The notes beneath the pieces were generated by a model. The model was not told the origin of the DNA, ran no database searches, and saw nothing but the letters and a program-made list of their open reading frames with translations. A program made the position numbers and the translations under genes. Of a stretch of 64,000 nucleotides of DNA, positions 51,022-59,300 are shown piece by piece (within the stretch, counting starts at the first letter, position 1; each line of letters opens with the position of its first letter). The DNA is from Candidatus Palauibacter polyketidifaciens (GTDB lineage Bacteria > Gemmatimonadota > Gemmatimonadetes > Palauibacterales > Palauibacteraceae). The stretch spans positions 124,001 through 188,000 of the forward strand of contig NZ_CANPVO010000015.1 in NCBI RefSeq assembly GCF_947581785.1. The letters are read 5' to 3'.

Positions 51022-51156
51022 GTTTAGCCGTCAGAGTTTCGGGAGAGTGGTCCTGCTGTCTGCGGGGGCCGGGAGCCCGGGCCAACCGGGCCCCGCGGAC
51101 CGCCAAGCTATCCGACCGCAGCGGACGCGGGCAACCGGGGAAAGGGGATTTTCGGG

Positions 51157-51612
51157 GTGACGGAGGCATCTCCCGACGGCGGGCAGGCCGGCGGGCTTTC
51201 CCGCTGGTTCCACCAGAATTCGGCAGATACCCGTGCGCCGGACGGGCCGGAGCCGCGCCTCTATGAGGTGGCCTTCTCCCGGGTCTGGGACCAACTGCTG
51301 AAATACGCGGGGCGGCGCTGGTTGTGGACACTCGCCCACCGCGACGAAGACCTCGGACTCATCTCCGTGAGCTGCACGGTCCCGCTCCTGCGGTGGGTCG
51401 ATGACCTGACGATCTGGGTCGCCCTGGATGCGAACGGACTCACGCGGGTCGAGGCGTTCTCTCGCGCGCGGCGGCGAAATTTCGATCTGGGCGTGAACCG
51501 GCGAAGGATCCGGCGCATGCTGAAGTCGCTAGACCGGGCCCTGGGACCGCGAGCCAGGCTGCCCGACCCCGCTCCCGGCGGGGACGCCTGGGACGCGCCG
51601 GGGGAGACGTGA
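51157..51612 (+). CDS. DUF1499-like protein
   Basis: 151 residues from GTG 51157. The core (WLWTLAHRDEDLGLISVSCTV) is followed by LRWVDDLTIWVALDANG, a serine/arginine motif FSRARRRNFDLGVNRRRI, and a terminal helix. This matches the DUF1499 pattern of VDD and D-L-G-x-N-x-x-R-I. Function unknown. The preceding 30 residues are disordered. Its stop overlaps the next gene's GTG (GTGA), so it heads the operon that continues to the oxidase-assembly genes. Confidence 0.72.
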   Translation: MTEASPDGGQAGGLSRWFHQNSADTRAPDGPEPRLYEVAFSRVWDQLLKYAGRRWLWTLAHRDEDLGLISVSCTVPLLRWVDDLTIWVALDANGLTRVEAFSRARRRNFDLGVNRRRIRRMLKSLDRALGPRARLPDPAPGGDAWDAPGET

Positions 51613-52520
51613 TCGGGCGATGGTCGTCCGGTGTGGCGGGCGCCGCCCTGATCCTCTCCGCCTGTGCAGGGCCTCCTCCGGATGGAACAGCGGAGGCTCG
51701 CGGAGAAATCGCCGGCGGCCCGCTCACGCCGGCGGTCGACGCACGGTATCTGACGCACCTGCTCTTCGCCGCCGACGACGGGACGACGTTCATCGGCTCG
51801 TTCGATCAGACGGCCGAGGGCGAAGATCTGCTCCTCGACTACGACGTGCGCCTCGCAGAAGGAGACGCGTGGCGGTCCCTCGTTCTGACGCACGACACGG
51901 TGTCCGTGGCCCGTGCGGCGTGGCGCCTTCTGCCTACGCCGGCGATGGCAGTGCGTATCGGCGACGCCGGCCAGGTCGTGAGCCTTCTGTTCACCGAACC
52001 CGACGGCGGAGGCACGGATTCGGTGCGTCTCGTCGCGGGCGAAGAGGTGTCCGTCTGGACCGGACCGACGGGGCAGCGCGAGTCGCTGGGGATCGCGGCG
52101 ATGGTGATGAACGACAGGACCGTGCCCGGCATCCTCTTTTTTCGTCGCGCCGCCCGGGCGCTGAGCATCCCCGGCGCGTCGACGGATGGCCGGACGTTCG
52201 TGTTCGCCGACTCGCTCGGGAACGGACTCGTCGTCCATGCGGGCACCATCGGCCAACCCACCGTTGCCCACACCTGGCTCCATGGGATAGAGGCGGCCTG
52301 GGGCGATGTCACGCTCGAATCGCCGGAGGCGGGTCGGACCGGGGGTTCGGACTCGGCCTGGCGGTTCGAGATCTCCGGTACGACGGTCCGCGGGAGCTTT
52401 CGGCCGCTGATGGACGGAGACCCCGGCGACGGGACGCTCATCCGCATGGAGGCCACCGTCTACGTCGGAACGGAAGTGCTTTACTTCAACGGGTTTGCCG
52501 CCACGCTGCCATCTCCCTGA
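51609..52520 (+). CDS. Lipoprotein of unknown function
   Basis: 303 residues from GTG 51609. Lipobox LILSAC with cysteine at residue 19. The mature part is beta-rich (YLTHLLFAADDGTTFIGSFDQT, GEDLLLDYDVRLAEGD, FRPLMDGDPGDGTL). No recognised domain, and no cysteines after the lipidated one. Overlaps both neighbours by one to four bases. Probably outer-membrane- or inner-membrane-tethered. Function unknown. Confidence 0.72.
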   Translation: MIGRWSSGVAGAALILSACAGPPPDGTAEARGEIAGGPLTPAVDARYLTHLLFAADDGTTFIGSFDQTAEGEDLLLDYDVRLAEGDAWRSLVLTHDTVSVARAAWRLLPTPAMAVRIGDAGQVVSLLFTEPDGGGTDSVRLVAGEEVSVWTGPTGQRESLGIAAMVMNDRTVPGILFFRRAARALSIPGASTDGRTFVFADSLGNGLVVHAGTIGQPTVAHTWLHGIEAAWGDVTLESPEAGRTGGSDSAWRFEISGTTVRGSFRPLMDGDPGDGTLIRMEATVYVGTEVLYFNGFAATLPSP

Positions 52521-54109
52521 TGGAATTCGACTGGCTGCGCGCCCTCGTCACGGTGGCCTTCGGCGCTCTGGCGGGCGGGATTACGAACCGGATCGCCGTA
52601 TGGATGATCTTCCATCCCTACCGTCCGCCGAAGGTTCTTGGCCGCCCCGTGCGCTGGCTGCAGGGAGCCGTGCCGAAGAATCAGAAGCGGCTGGCGGATT
52701 CGGTCGGTGGCGTCGTCGGCGGCGCGCTCCTCACGCCGGAAGACATCACCTCCGAACTGCGGCAACTCGAATCCGCCTTCAGGGAGCGGCTGCGGGAACT
52801 CGCGGTCGAACTCAGCGAGGGCGAGCAACCCGCGCTCGCCGACCTCCTCCCCGAGGCCGCGCTCGTGGAGGTCCGCACGATCCTCACGCAGATTCTCGGG
52901 CAGGGCCGGGAGTTCCTGGCGGGGACGCTGGATTCCCCGGACTTCGGGGACGAATCCGGGCGCCTCCTCGAATCGATCCGGGAGTCGCTGAGCGACGAAT
53001 CCCTTGCGCAGACGCTGGAGCCGGAACGGATCGCCGCCATCCGCGACACGATGGACGGCTGGCTCGCGCGGCTCGCCGATTCGTCCGCCTTGGAGATGAC
53101 GGTACGCCGCCATCTGGACGAGGCCGCGCGGCAACTGCTCAGGCCGCACCGGACCTTCGAGCAGCTGATTCCCGCGGGGCTCGTGGCCGCACTGGAGCAC
53201 GCGATCAAGGACTATCTCCCGGTCGCGATCGAGCGTTTGAGCCGACTGTTGGACGACCCGGATGCGAGGAAGCGGATCGAACACGTGCTCGGGGAACTGT
53301 TCGACCGCTTCATGCAGGATCTCCGCTTCCACCAGCGCGTCGTGGCCCGCCTCGTTGTCACCGAGGAAACGGTGACGCACGCACTCGATACCCTCCGGGA
53401 GGAAGGCGCCGACCGTCTCGGCGGCGTGTTGCGCGAACCGGAGGTCCAGACGGCGATCGCGCGGCACGTCAACGATGGCGTCGTCGAGTTCCTCCGGCAC
53501 CCTCCCTCCGAGGTCATCGGCGACGCGGGCGATCCCCAGGTCGAGAGCGCGCTCGATGCCTTGGCGGAGTGGCTCGTGAAGGCGGCGCGGGACCCGGGCT
53601 CGCGTGCCTTCCTGCTCGACCGGCTCGAGGGACTGCTTGAACGCTTCGGCGAGAGGAGCTGGGCGGACGTGCTGAATGCGGTTCCAGCCGACCGAGTGGC
53701 GGCCTCGCTCGCCGCGGGCTTTCGGTCCGACGCGGGACGCGTCCTCTTCGACTCGATCGCCGAGCCGATGGCGGACCGGCTCCTTCACACGCCGATCGGG
53801 CGGCTCGGGCGTTTCCTGCGCGAGGACGCCGCGGTACGGCTGGCGGATACGCTGGCTGCGCCCGCATGGGACTGGATCGTAAACCGGGTGCCTGAGGTGG
53901 CGAAGCGGATCCGGATCTCCGAACGTATCTCGACGAAGATCGAGAACTTTTCCATCGAGCGGATCGAACACCTTGTTCGCGATATCAGCCAGCGCGAATT
54001 CGACCTCATTGTGCGGCTCGGATACCTGCTCGGCGCCGGCATCGGCACCGGGCTCGTGATTCTGGATTCCCTCCCGGTACTCGAGTTTCTCCGGGGGCTG
54101 TTCGGATGA
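52520..54109 (+). CDS. DUF445 family membrane protein
   Basis: 529 residues from ATG 52520. The N-terminal hydrophobic segment LVTVAFGALAGGITNRIAVW has the family's G-x-x-T-N motif, followed by MIFHPYRPP; the C-terminal hydrophobic segment is LGYLLGAGIGTGLVIL. The long middle is helical and charged. The family is widespread and uncharacterised. The frame is open upstream, but this ATG overlaps the preceding stop and begins exactly where homology does. The end overlaps the Sco gene start (ATGA). Confidence 0.85.
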   Translation: MEFDWLRALVTVAFGALAGGITNRIAVWMIFHPYRPPKVLGRPVRWLQGAVPKNQKRLADSVGGVVGGALLTPEDITSELRQLESAFRERLRELAVELSEGEQPALADLLPEAALVEVRTILTQILGQGREFLAGTLDSPDFGDESGRLLESIRESLSDESLAQTLEPERIAAIRDTMDGWLARLADSSALEMTVRRHLDEAARQLLRPHRTFEQLIPAGLVAALEHAIKDYLPVAIERLSRLLDDPDARKRIEHVLGELFDRFMQDLRFHQRVVARLVVTEETVTHALDTLREEGADRLGGVLREPEVQTAIARHVNDGVVEFLRHPPSEVIGDAGDPQVESALDALAEWLVKAARDPGSRAFLLDRLEGLLERFGERSWADVLNAVPADRVAASLAAGFRSDAGRVLFDSIAEPMADRLLHTPIGRLGRFLREDAAVRLADTLAAPAWDWIVNRVPEVAKRIRISERISTKIENFSIERIEHLVRDISQREFDLIVRLGYLLGAGIGTGLVILDSLPVLEFLRGLFG

Positions 54110-54798
54110 GGCCGGCGCGCGTCGGCGTGCTCGGCGCCGTTGTGTGCAGCGTCGGTCTCGCCGTGTCCGCCTGCGCCTCACCCGACACGGCGATCGACCG
54201 CACGGAGGGCACGGGGGAGCTGCGCGGGCTCGCGCTCGAACAGCCGTTCGAGGTGCCGGAGTTCAGCCTCAGGGATTCCCGGGGGCGCCGGTTCGACTTC
54301 CGGCCGGAGACCGCGGGGTCGCTCACGCTGCTCTTCTTCGGTTATACGCACTGCCCCGACATCTGTCCGGTGCAGATGGCGGTGCTCGGCGCCGCGCTCG
54401 ACGATCTTTCGTACGCGGACCGCCGCGAGATCGAAGTCGTCTTCGTGACGACGGATCCCCAGCGCGACACGCCGGACCGGCTCCGGAGCTGGCTGGACCT
54501 CTTCGATGCGTCCTTCGTCGGCCTCAGCGGGGAGTTGGAGACGGTGAACGAGATCCAGGCCGGATTCCACCTTCCGCCGGCGCGGATCGAGGAGACCTCG
54601 CCCCCGCCGGGTGCGGGAGAGCCTTATCTGATGGGACACGCGACGCCGATCGTCGCCGTCACGGGCGACGGCGTGGCGCGGGCGCTGTACCCGAGCGGCG
54701 TGCGCCAGACCGACTGGCGTCACGACCTCCCCCTGCTCCTGCGCCTCAACCGGTCGGTTTCGCCGCCGGCGGGCGGAGCGGACACGAGCGGCGACTGA
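54106..54798 (+). CDS. Sco1/SenC/PrrC family copper chaperone lipoprotein
   Basis: 230 residues. Lipoprotein signal with cysteine at 23 (SVGLAVSAC). Thioredoxin-like fold with CxxxC in THCPDICPVQ (about residues 84-90), FVTTDPQRDTPDRL, and a conserved histidine in LMGHATPIVAV. Delivers copper or reduces the CuA site of cytochrome c oxidase. Downstream, after 9 bp, is a CtaG-like assembly protein, so the operon serves oxidase assembly; the oxidase genes themselves are not in the window. Confidence 0.92.
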   Translation: MRPARVGVLGAVVCSVGLAVSACASPDTAIDRTEGTGELRGLALEQPFEVPEFSLRDSRGRRFDFRPETAGSLTLLFFGYTHCPDICPVQMAVLGAALDDLSYADRREIEVVFVTTDPQRDTPDRLRSWLDLFDASFVGLSGELETVNEIQAGFHLPPARIEETSPPPGAGEPYLMGHATPIVAVTGDGVARALYPSGVRQTDWRHDLPLLLRLNRSVSPPAGGADTSGD

Positions 54799-54807
54799 GG
54801 CCACGCG

Positions 54808-55593
54808 ATGCAATGGTGGTGTGCGGCCCAGAGCATCCCGTGGGACTGGTCGTGGCGCCCCTATCCGGGCGTCTGGCTCTTCATCGCGTTCGTGTGCCTC
54901 GCCTATCGCGCCTTCACGCGTGGCGCCGCGCCTTCGCGACTCGAGATCGCCCGGTTCGCCGGCGGGGCGCTCGCACTCTGGATCGCGCTGGACTGGCCGG
55001 TGGGCGCGCTGGGCTCGGGATACCTGGCTTCGGTGCACATGGTGCAGTTCCTCCTCATCGCGCTGCTCGCCCCGCCTCTCCTCATCGCGGGGCTTCCCCG
55101 CGAGGCGCTGGAGCGAGTGCGCGGCGGCAGGGCCACCTCCGTCCTCGAGTTCCTCGCGCGACCGCTCATCGCGCTGCTCTTCTTCCACGCGATCGTCGTC
55201 GCGACGCACTGGCCGGAGGTCGTGGACGGCCTCATGGCTTCGCAGGCAGGCTCGCTCGCGCTCGACATGGCCTGGCTGGGCGGCGGACTCGCCTTCTGGT
55301 GGCCCGTCGTGAGTCCGGTCCCGCACCGGCCGCGTTTTCCGCTCGGCGTGCGGATCTGCTACCTGATCGCGAGCACGGTGTTGATGACGCTGCCGTATGT
55401 CTTCCTGACGTTCGCGGAACTCCCCTTCTACGCGACGTACGAACTCGCGCCTCCGGTGGGCACGCTCTCCGCGGGCGAAGACCAGCGGCTCGCGGGGCTG
55501 ATCATGCGGATCGGCGGAGGCACGATCCTGTGGACGGCGGCGGGCGTCGTCTTCTGGTTCTGGTACCGCTCCGAGAACGACGCCGCCCGCTGA
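54808..55593 (+). CDS. Caa3-type cytochrome oxidase assembly factor CtaG-like
   Basis: 261 residues with about six or seven membrane segments. It has the Caa3_CtaG pattern: WSWRPYPGVWLFIAFVCLAYR at the N-terminus, the histidine-containing SVHMVQFLLIALLAPPLLI, the HAIVVATHWPEVVD loop, and FWWPVVSPVPHRPRFP. The conserved histidines may hold copper, but this is not proven for the family. Forms an operon with sco. The stop is 12 bp from the opposite cutA stop. Confidence 0.88.
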   Translation: MQWWCAAQSIPWDWSWRPYPGVWLFIAFVCLAYRAFTRGAAPSRLEIARFAGGALALWIALDWPVGALGSGYLASVHMVQFLLIALLAPPLLIAGLPREALERVRGGRATSVLEFLARPLIALLFFHAIVVATHWPEVVDGLMASQAGSLALDMAWLGGGLAFWWPVVSPVPHRPRFPLGVRICYLIASTVLMTLPYVFLTFAELPFYATYELAPPVGTLSAGEDQRLAGLIMRIGGGTILWTAAGVVFWFWYRSENDAAR

Positions 55594-55605
55594 GGCGCGG
55601 TAGCG

Positions 55606-55926
55606 CTAGTCGTTCACCTGTTCGGTGACCCACTCCATGTAGGGTGGGGAGCCGGCGGCTACGGGGATGAAGAGAACCTCCGGGACGGCGTAGGGGTGGA
55701 GTTCGCGGATGCGGCGCTCGACGGCATCGCTGCGGGACGCGGTCGTCTTGAGGATACCGAGGGCTTCCGCTTCCTCGCATACCTCGCCTTCCCATCGATA
55801 GACGGAGGTCACGCGGTCGACGACGTTCAGGCAGGCGATGAGCCGTTCGTCGACGAGGACCCGGCCGATCCGCACGAGTTGTTCGCGGTCGGGCCCCGTG
55901 ACGAGCCCGGCCACGACATCGTTCAC
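55606..55926 (-). CDS. cutA: Divalent-cation tolerance protein CutA
   Basis: 106 residues from GTG 55926 (VNDVVAGLVTGPDREQLVRIG). The family core LIACLNVVDRVTSVYRWEGEVCEEAEALGILKTT (seen in pieces) and HPYAVPEVLFIPVAAGSPPYMEWV is complete. Trimeric small cytoplasmic protein; the historical link to copper tolerance is uncertain. The GTG overlaps the acyl-CoA synthetase stop (GTGA). Confidence 0.93.
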   Translation of the reverse strand: MNDVVAGLVTGPDREQLVRIGRVLVDERLIACLNVVDRVTSVYRWEGEVCEEAEALGILKTTASRSDAVERRIRELHPYAVPEVLFIPVAAGSPPYMEWVTEQVND

Positions 55927-57794
55927 GGGCGGTCTTGCTCTCTTTCGCGCCCGCTCATGGCGTCCTCGGCCCGCTCGTAGAGCGCTTCGATCGCGCCGGC
56001 GAAGCGGGTCTCGATCACGCGACGCTTGACCTTGAGCGTCGGCGTCAGCTCCCCGCCCTCGACGGTGAACGGACCAGGGACGAGGAGCACGTCGCGCGGC
56101 CGCTCGTAGTGCGCGAAGTCCCGGCAGCGTTCCCGCACGGCGCCTTCGATCATTTCCCGCGTCCGGGCGTCCGTGACGAGGTCGGCGTCCGCCGCTTCCT
56201 CGACGCCGTGCAATTCCGGGCGGACAGCCTCGAATTCGGGCACGACGATGACGATCGGGAACTTTCGTCCGTCGCCGAGCATCACCGCTTCCGCCACCAT
56301 CGGGTGCCGCTTGATCTCCGCTTCGACGGGCTGAGGGGCGATGTTCTTTCCGTAAGCGGTGATGATGAGGTCCTTCTTGCGATCCGTGATTCGGAGGTAC
56401 CCGTCCTCGTCGATCTCGCCCACGTCGCCCGTGTGGAACCAGCGGTCCCCGTCGATGGCTTCGACCGTCGCCCCGGGCTTGTTGTAGTAGCCCGCCATGA
56501 TCTGCGGCCCGCGGATGAGGATCTCTCCGTCCTCGGCGATCCGGATTTCGGTGCCTGGGATCGGTTTCCCGACCGTGCCGAGTCGGATGGCGTCGATCGG
56601 ATTGAAGCTGACGGCGGGCGAGGTCTCCGTGAGCCCGTAACCCTCGACGATGGGCAGGCGCGCGGCGAAGAAGAAGCGGGCCACGGCGGGAGAGAGGGGG
56701 GCTCCGCCGCTCACGAAGTAGCGGACCTCCCCTCCGGTGCGGGCGCGCAGCTTCGAGAACACGAGGCGGTCGGCGAGCGCGGACTGGAGCTGGAGACCCG
56801 GCCCGACCCGGCGACCCTCGAGTTCCGCCATCGCGCGGGCTTCGCCGACGCGACGCGCCCAGTTGAAGATCTTCTGCTTCGCGCCCCCCGCCTCCCGGGC
56901 GGTGGCTTCGGCCCTCTCGAGCACCTTCTCGAACACGCGCGGAACGGCGGCCATGAAGGTGGGCGAGACCTCGCCGAGGTCCCGGGCCACCGTGTTGGGG
57001 GACTCCGCGTACGCCACGGTGACCCCCGCCCGCCACATGATGTAGTGGCCGACCGTGCGCTCGAACACGTGCGCGAGGGGCAGGAGCGCGAGGGCCACGT
57101 GGGTGGAGTCGATCGGGAAGACCCGCAGCGCCATGTCCGCGTTCGAATGGAAGTTGGCGTGCGTGAGCATCACGCCCTTCGGGTCGCCGGTCGTGCCCGA
57201 GGTGTAGATGAGCGTCGCCAGATCTTCCGGACGCGTCTTTCGGGCGTGCGTTTCGTAGGTCGACGCGAGCGATTCGGGCGCGGACTCGCCGAGATCGGAG
57301 AGGGCGTCCAGCTGCATCGCGGCCAGCGAGGAGCCCTCGGGTGCGGTCACGGGCCCGAAGGCGATGGCCAGCTCCAGAGCGGGGAGGTCGTGTTCTACCT
57401 CCGCGACCTTGTCCAGCTGCTCCTGGTCTTCCACGAATACGGCTCGCGCACCGGAGTCCGCGAGGATGTAGCGAACCTGGTCGGCGGGAAGCACCGGATA
57501 GACGGGGACGGAAGTGAGCCCCGCCATGACGATGCCCCAGTCGGCCAGGGCCCACTCGAGGCGGGTCTGCGAGAGGATCGCGATGCGGTCGCCCGCCTCG
57601 AACCCTCGTGTCCGGAGCCCGAGCGCGATGGCGCGGGCGCGGCGTCCGATGTCATCGGTGGAGGTCGAAACCCAGACGCCGTCCGCTCCCCGCGTCCGCG
57701 CCGCATCATCCCGCGGCCGCGAGAGCCCGTCGAGGAAGAGGTCCGGCAAGGTGCCGGGCCGATAGTCGTCCGGGAGCGGGCTCGAGGCTTGCAC
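55923..57794 (-). CDS. Long-chain fatty-acid--CoA ligase (AMP-forming)
   Basis: 623 residues from GTG 57794. ANL superfamily: P-loop YTSGTTGDPKGVMLTHANF, VEGYGLTETSPAVSFN, GDRWFHTGDVGEIDEDGYL, and DRKKDLIITAYGKNI with the catalytic-lysine C-terminal domain (LTPTLKVKRRVIE). The layout and the LAHVFERTVGHY motif match FadD-like or Acsbg-like long-chain synthetases. Activates fatty acids for lipid synthesis or oxidation. Translated with the TPR gene 18 bp upstream; both follow the promoter at 58344-58371. Confidence 0.93.
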   Translation of the reverse strand: MQASSPLPDDYRPGTLPDLFLDGLSRPRDDAARTRGADGVWVSTSTDDIGRRARAIALGLRTRGFEAGDRIAILSQTRLEWALADWGIVMAGLTSVPVYPVLPADQVRYILADSGARAVFVEDQEQLDKVAEVEHDLPALELAIAFGPVTAPEGSSLAAMQLDALSDLGESAPESLASTYETHARKTRPEDLATLIYTSGTTGDPKGVMLTHANFHSNADMALRVFPIDSTHVALALLPLAHVFERTVGHYIMWRAGVTVAYAESPNTVARDLGEVSPTFMAAVPRVFEKVLERAEATAREAGGAKQKIFNWARRVGEARAMAELEGRRVGPGLQLQSALADRLVFSKLRARTGGEVRYFVSGGAPLSPAVARFFFAARLPIVEGYGLTETSPAVSFNPIDAIRLGTVGKPIPGTEIRIAEDGEILIRGPQIMAGYYNKPGATVEAIDGDRWFHTGDVGEIDEDGYLRITDRKKDLIITAYGKNIAPQPVEAEIKRHPMVAEAVMLGDGRKFPIVIVVPEFEAVRPELHGVEEAADADLVTDARTREMIEGAVRERCRDFAHYERPRDVLLVPGPFTVEGGELTPTLKVKRRVIETRFAGAIEALYERAEDAMSGREREQDRP

Positions 57795-57812
57795 GCTGCT
57801 GGTGCGCGGCCG

Positions 57813-58259
57813 CTAGTGCGCGACCGATTCCGCGGCCGGCACCCCCAGCCGCTGCAGCGTGCGCCGGGCATGCTCGAGGTGCCTCGGTTCCTCCCGGTCT
57901 CCGCGCGCGTAGGCCAGGAACTCCTGAAGGTGGCGCGAGGCGTCCCGCTCGGCGCCCTTCTTCAACAGGAGGAACGCCAGGCCGTAGTGCGCCGCGGTGC
58001 TGCGCGGGCGCTCCTCGAGGGCGGCCCCGTACGCGCGAACCGCATCATCGGTCAGTCCAATGTGCGTGTACACCACGGCCATCTGTTCGAGCGTGGCCGG
58101 ATGCCGCGGATTGTACTTCAGGGAGAGACGAAACGAGATGAGCGCTTCATGGTAGAGCTCCTGCCGAACCAACTCCACGCCTTCCTCATAGAAGTCCGGC
58201 TGCTTGCGTCGGCGCCGTCCGTCACTGTCCCAGATCTTCCACCACACCATTCCACCCAT
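57813..58259 (-). CDS. Small TPR-repeat protein
   Basis: 148 residues (an ATG at 58250 would be three codons shorter). After a basic start (GRRRRKQPDF), TPR-like helices occur: YEEGVELVRQELYHEALISF, LEQMAVVYTHIGLTDDAVRAYG, and AAHYGLAFLLLKKGAERDASRH. No signal peptide. Likely a protein-binding adaptor; partner unknown. Stop lies 18 bp before the acyl-CoA synthetase. Confidence 0.78.
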   Translation of the reverse strand: MGGMVWWKIWDSDGRRRRKQPDFYEEGVELVRQELYHEALISFRLSLKYNPRHPATLEQMAVVYTHIGLTDDAVRAYGAALEERPRSTAAHYGLAFLLLKKGAERDASRHLQEFLAYARGDREEPRHLEHARRTLQRLGVPAAESVAH

Positions 58260-58343
58260 GCCATCCTCCCCCGAGCGAGCTGGATCTTACATCTCACTCA
58301 ACGACCTTCCACACATTCCCCACACATCTGGCGACAACAGGGA

Positions 58344-58371
58344 ATTATAGCGTCTTGTCAAGCTGTGGCAA
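58344..58371 (-). promoter_or_regulatory. Sigma-70 promoter of the TPR-fadD-cutA operon
   Basis: On the minus strand a perfect TATAAT (58349-58344) lies 16 bp downstream of TTGCCA (58371-58366). Transcription should start near 58337, about 78 nt before the TPR start. The -35 box is part of a 22-bp tandem repeat. This is the cleanest promoter in the window. Confidence 0.7.
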
Positions 58372-58396
58372 CTTTCTTGTCAAGCCGTGGCAACTT
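58353..58396 (+). repeat. 22-bp tandem repeat overlapping a stop codon and the promoter
   Basis: Unit 1 at 58353-58374 and unit 2 at 58375-58396 are identical except for one base (T58364 versus C58386). Unit 2 holds the stop codon and last residues (QVATA) of the zinc-ribbon gene; unit 1 carries the TTGCCA -35 element. Each unit also contains TTGACA on the minus strand, but not at the right spacing for the -10. Confidence 0.95.
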
Positions 58397-59069
58397 GCTG
58401 ACTCCGTTCACCGACCCAGACGGTGGCGTCGGAGGCGACCTCCGTGAACTCCGACGCGGCGAGCGCGTCGAGATCCGCGGGGGTCGGCGTCTCCACGACG
58501 AGGCGCGCGCCGGGCCGGGCGCAACGCGTGATCTCGGATAGTGGTAGCGCGATGGGAGCGGCGAGCGCGATGCCGTGCAGTGCACCGGAGCGGATCGGCC
58601 AGCGGTTCGGCGCGGCGCCCAGGAGGGGATCGACGCCGGCAACGAGATCCTCGACGACCGCGGCGCCCGAGGGGGAACGGTCGGCGGCGTCCGTCAGCCA
58701 GACAAGTACCTCGAGACGGTCTCCGAGGCGGGCGATCGCAGCGGCGTGCGCGGCGAGCCGGGGGCCGAGGAGCACCACCATGCCTGTCCGGTCGCTCACG
58801 CCCAGCAGCGCCGCGAGTCGCAGTGGCGCCTCCGGAGCGGTCTCCCCGGCGGGGTGCTCCGTCCCGGCGGGCGGCGTGGCGCGTCGTGCGGCATCGGAAA
58901 GATCGAACCGCATCGTCCCGCGACGGATGGGCACCTCGATCTCGCACAGGGGGCAGCCCAGCCGTCCCTCGACCACGCGACGCGACTCCGCCCGGTCGAC
59001 GAAGGTGACGAGCCCGACCGACTCATCGCAGTCGGGACAGTCCAGGACCTCAGCGAGTTCAAGAAACAT
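58380..59069 (-). CDS. Zinc-ribbon protein with a degenerate methyltransferase-like domain
   Basis: 229 residues. N-terminus has a Trm112-like zinc ribbon: DCPDCDE and, 27 residues on, CPLCE. The rest alternates hydrophobic strands and helices (RTGMVVLLGPRLAAHAAAI, RLEVLVWLTDAA, PLSEITRCARPGARLVVETP), as in SAM-dependent methyltransferases, but the glycine-rich SAM loop is missing. So catalysis is doubtful. The last codons lie in the 22-bp tandem repeat. Function unknown. Confidence 0.65.
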   Translation of the reverse strand: MFLELAEVLDCPDCDESVGLVTFVDRAESRRVVEGRLGCPLCEIEVPIRRGTMRFDLSDAARRATPPAGTEHPAGETAPEAPLRLAALLGVSDRTGMVVLLGPRLAAHAAAIARLGDRLEVLVWLTDAADRSPSGAAVVEDLVAGVDPLLGAAPNRWPIRSGALHGIALAAPIALPLSEITRCARPGARLVVETPTPADLDALAASEFTEVASDATVWVGERSQQVATA

Positions 59070-59116
59070 GTCGCCGCCCCGTACCGCCGGGCGTCGCCCC
59101 GTCCCGCCCGGGATGC

Positions 59117-59142
59117 AAAAGGGGCGACCCGTGGGTCACCCC
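59117..59142 (-). terminator. Terminator-like hairpin followed by U4
   Basis: On the minus strand GGGGTGACCC and GGGTCGCCCC pair over 10 bp (one G-T wobble) with a 2-base spacer and are followed by TTTT (59120-59117). The T-run is short. It stands 48 bp upstream of the zinc-ribbon gene start, so it would end a transcript coming from upstream, or act as an attenuator. Confidence 0.5.
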
Positions 59143-59153
59143 CCCTGTAGAAT

Positions 59154-59300
59154 CGGATGCAAGGTGATTTCTTGAAGCCCTCCGCAACACGGTTCGGCCC
59201 CTCCCATCGGTTTTCGCCGTCCCCGCAGGGCATGACGTCCGCCTCCGGATCGGAGACTCTATGGGCAATTGTTGGCTCAAGAAATATGGCCCTGCATCCG
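59154..59300. repeat. Imperfect inverted repeat, arms about 26 bp, 95 bp apart
   Basis: Left arm 59154-59179 and right arm 59274-59300 are complementary over CGGATGCA, GG, ATTTCTTGA and GCC, with a few unpaired bases between blocks. The spacer is non-coding. It could fold as a long hairpin RNA or mark the ends of a small decayed element. Confidence 0.6.

Noticed and set aside
51620-52519. Upstream extension of the DUF445 frame
   Set aside because: It is arginine-rich shadow sequence of the lipoprotein gene; DUF445 homology starts at 52520.
55606-57555. A 649-codon minus-strand frame reading from the acyl-CoA ligase region into cutA
   Set aside because: Only its last 107 codons match a family (CutA); the rest is an out-of-frame shadow of the ligase.
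58378-58383. TTGACA as the -35 box of the TPR operon promoter
   Set aside because: Both minus-strand TTGACA hexamers (58356-58361 and 58378-58383) are at wrong distances (6 and 28 bp) from TATAAT; TTGCCA at 16 bp fits better.
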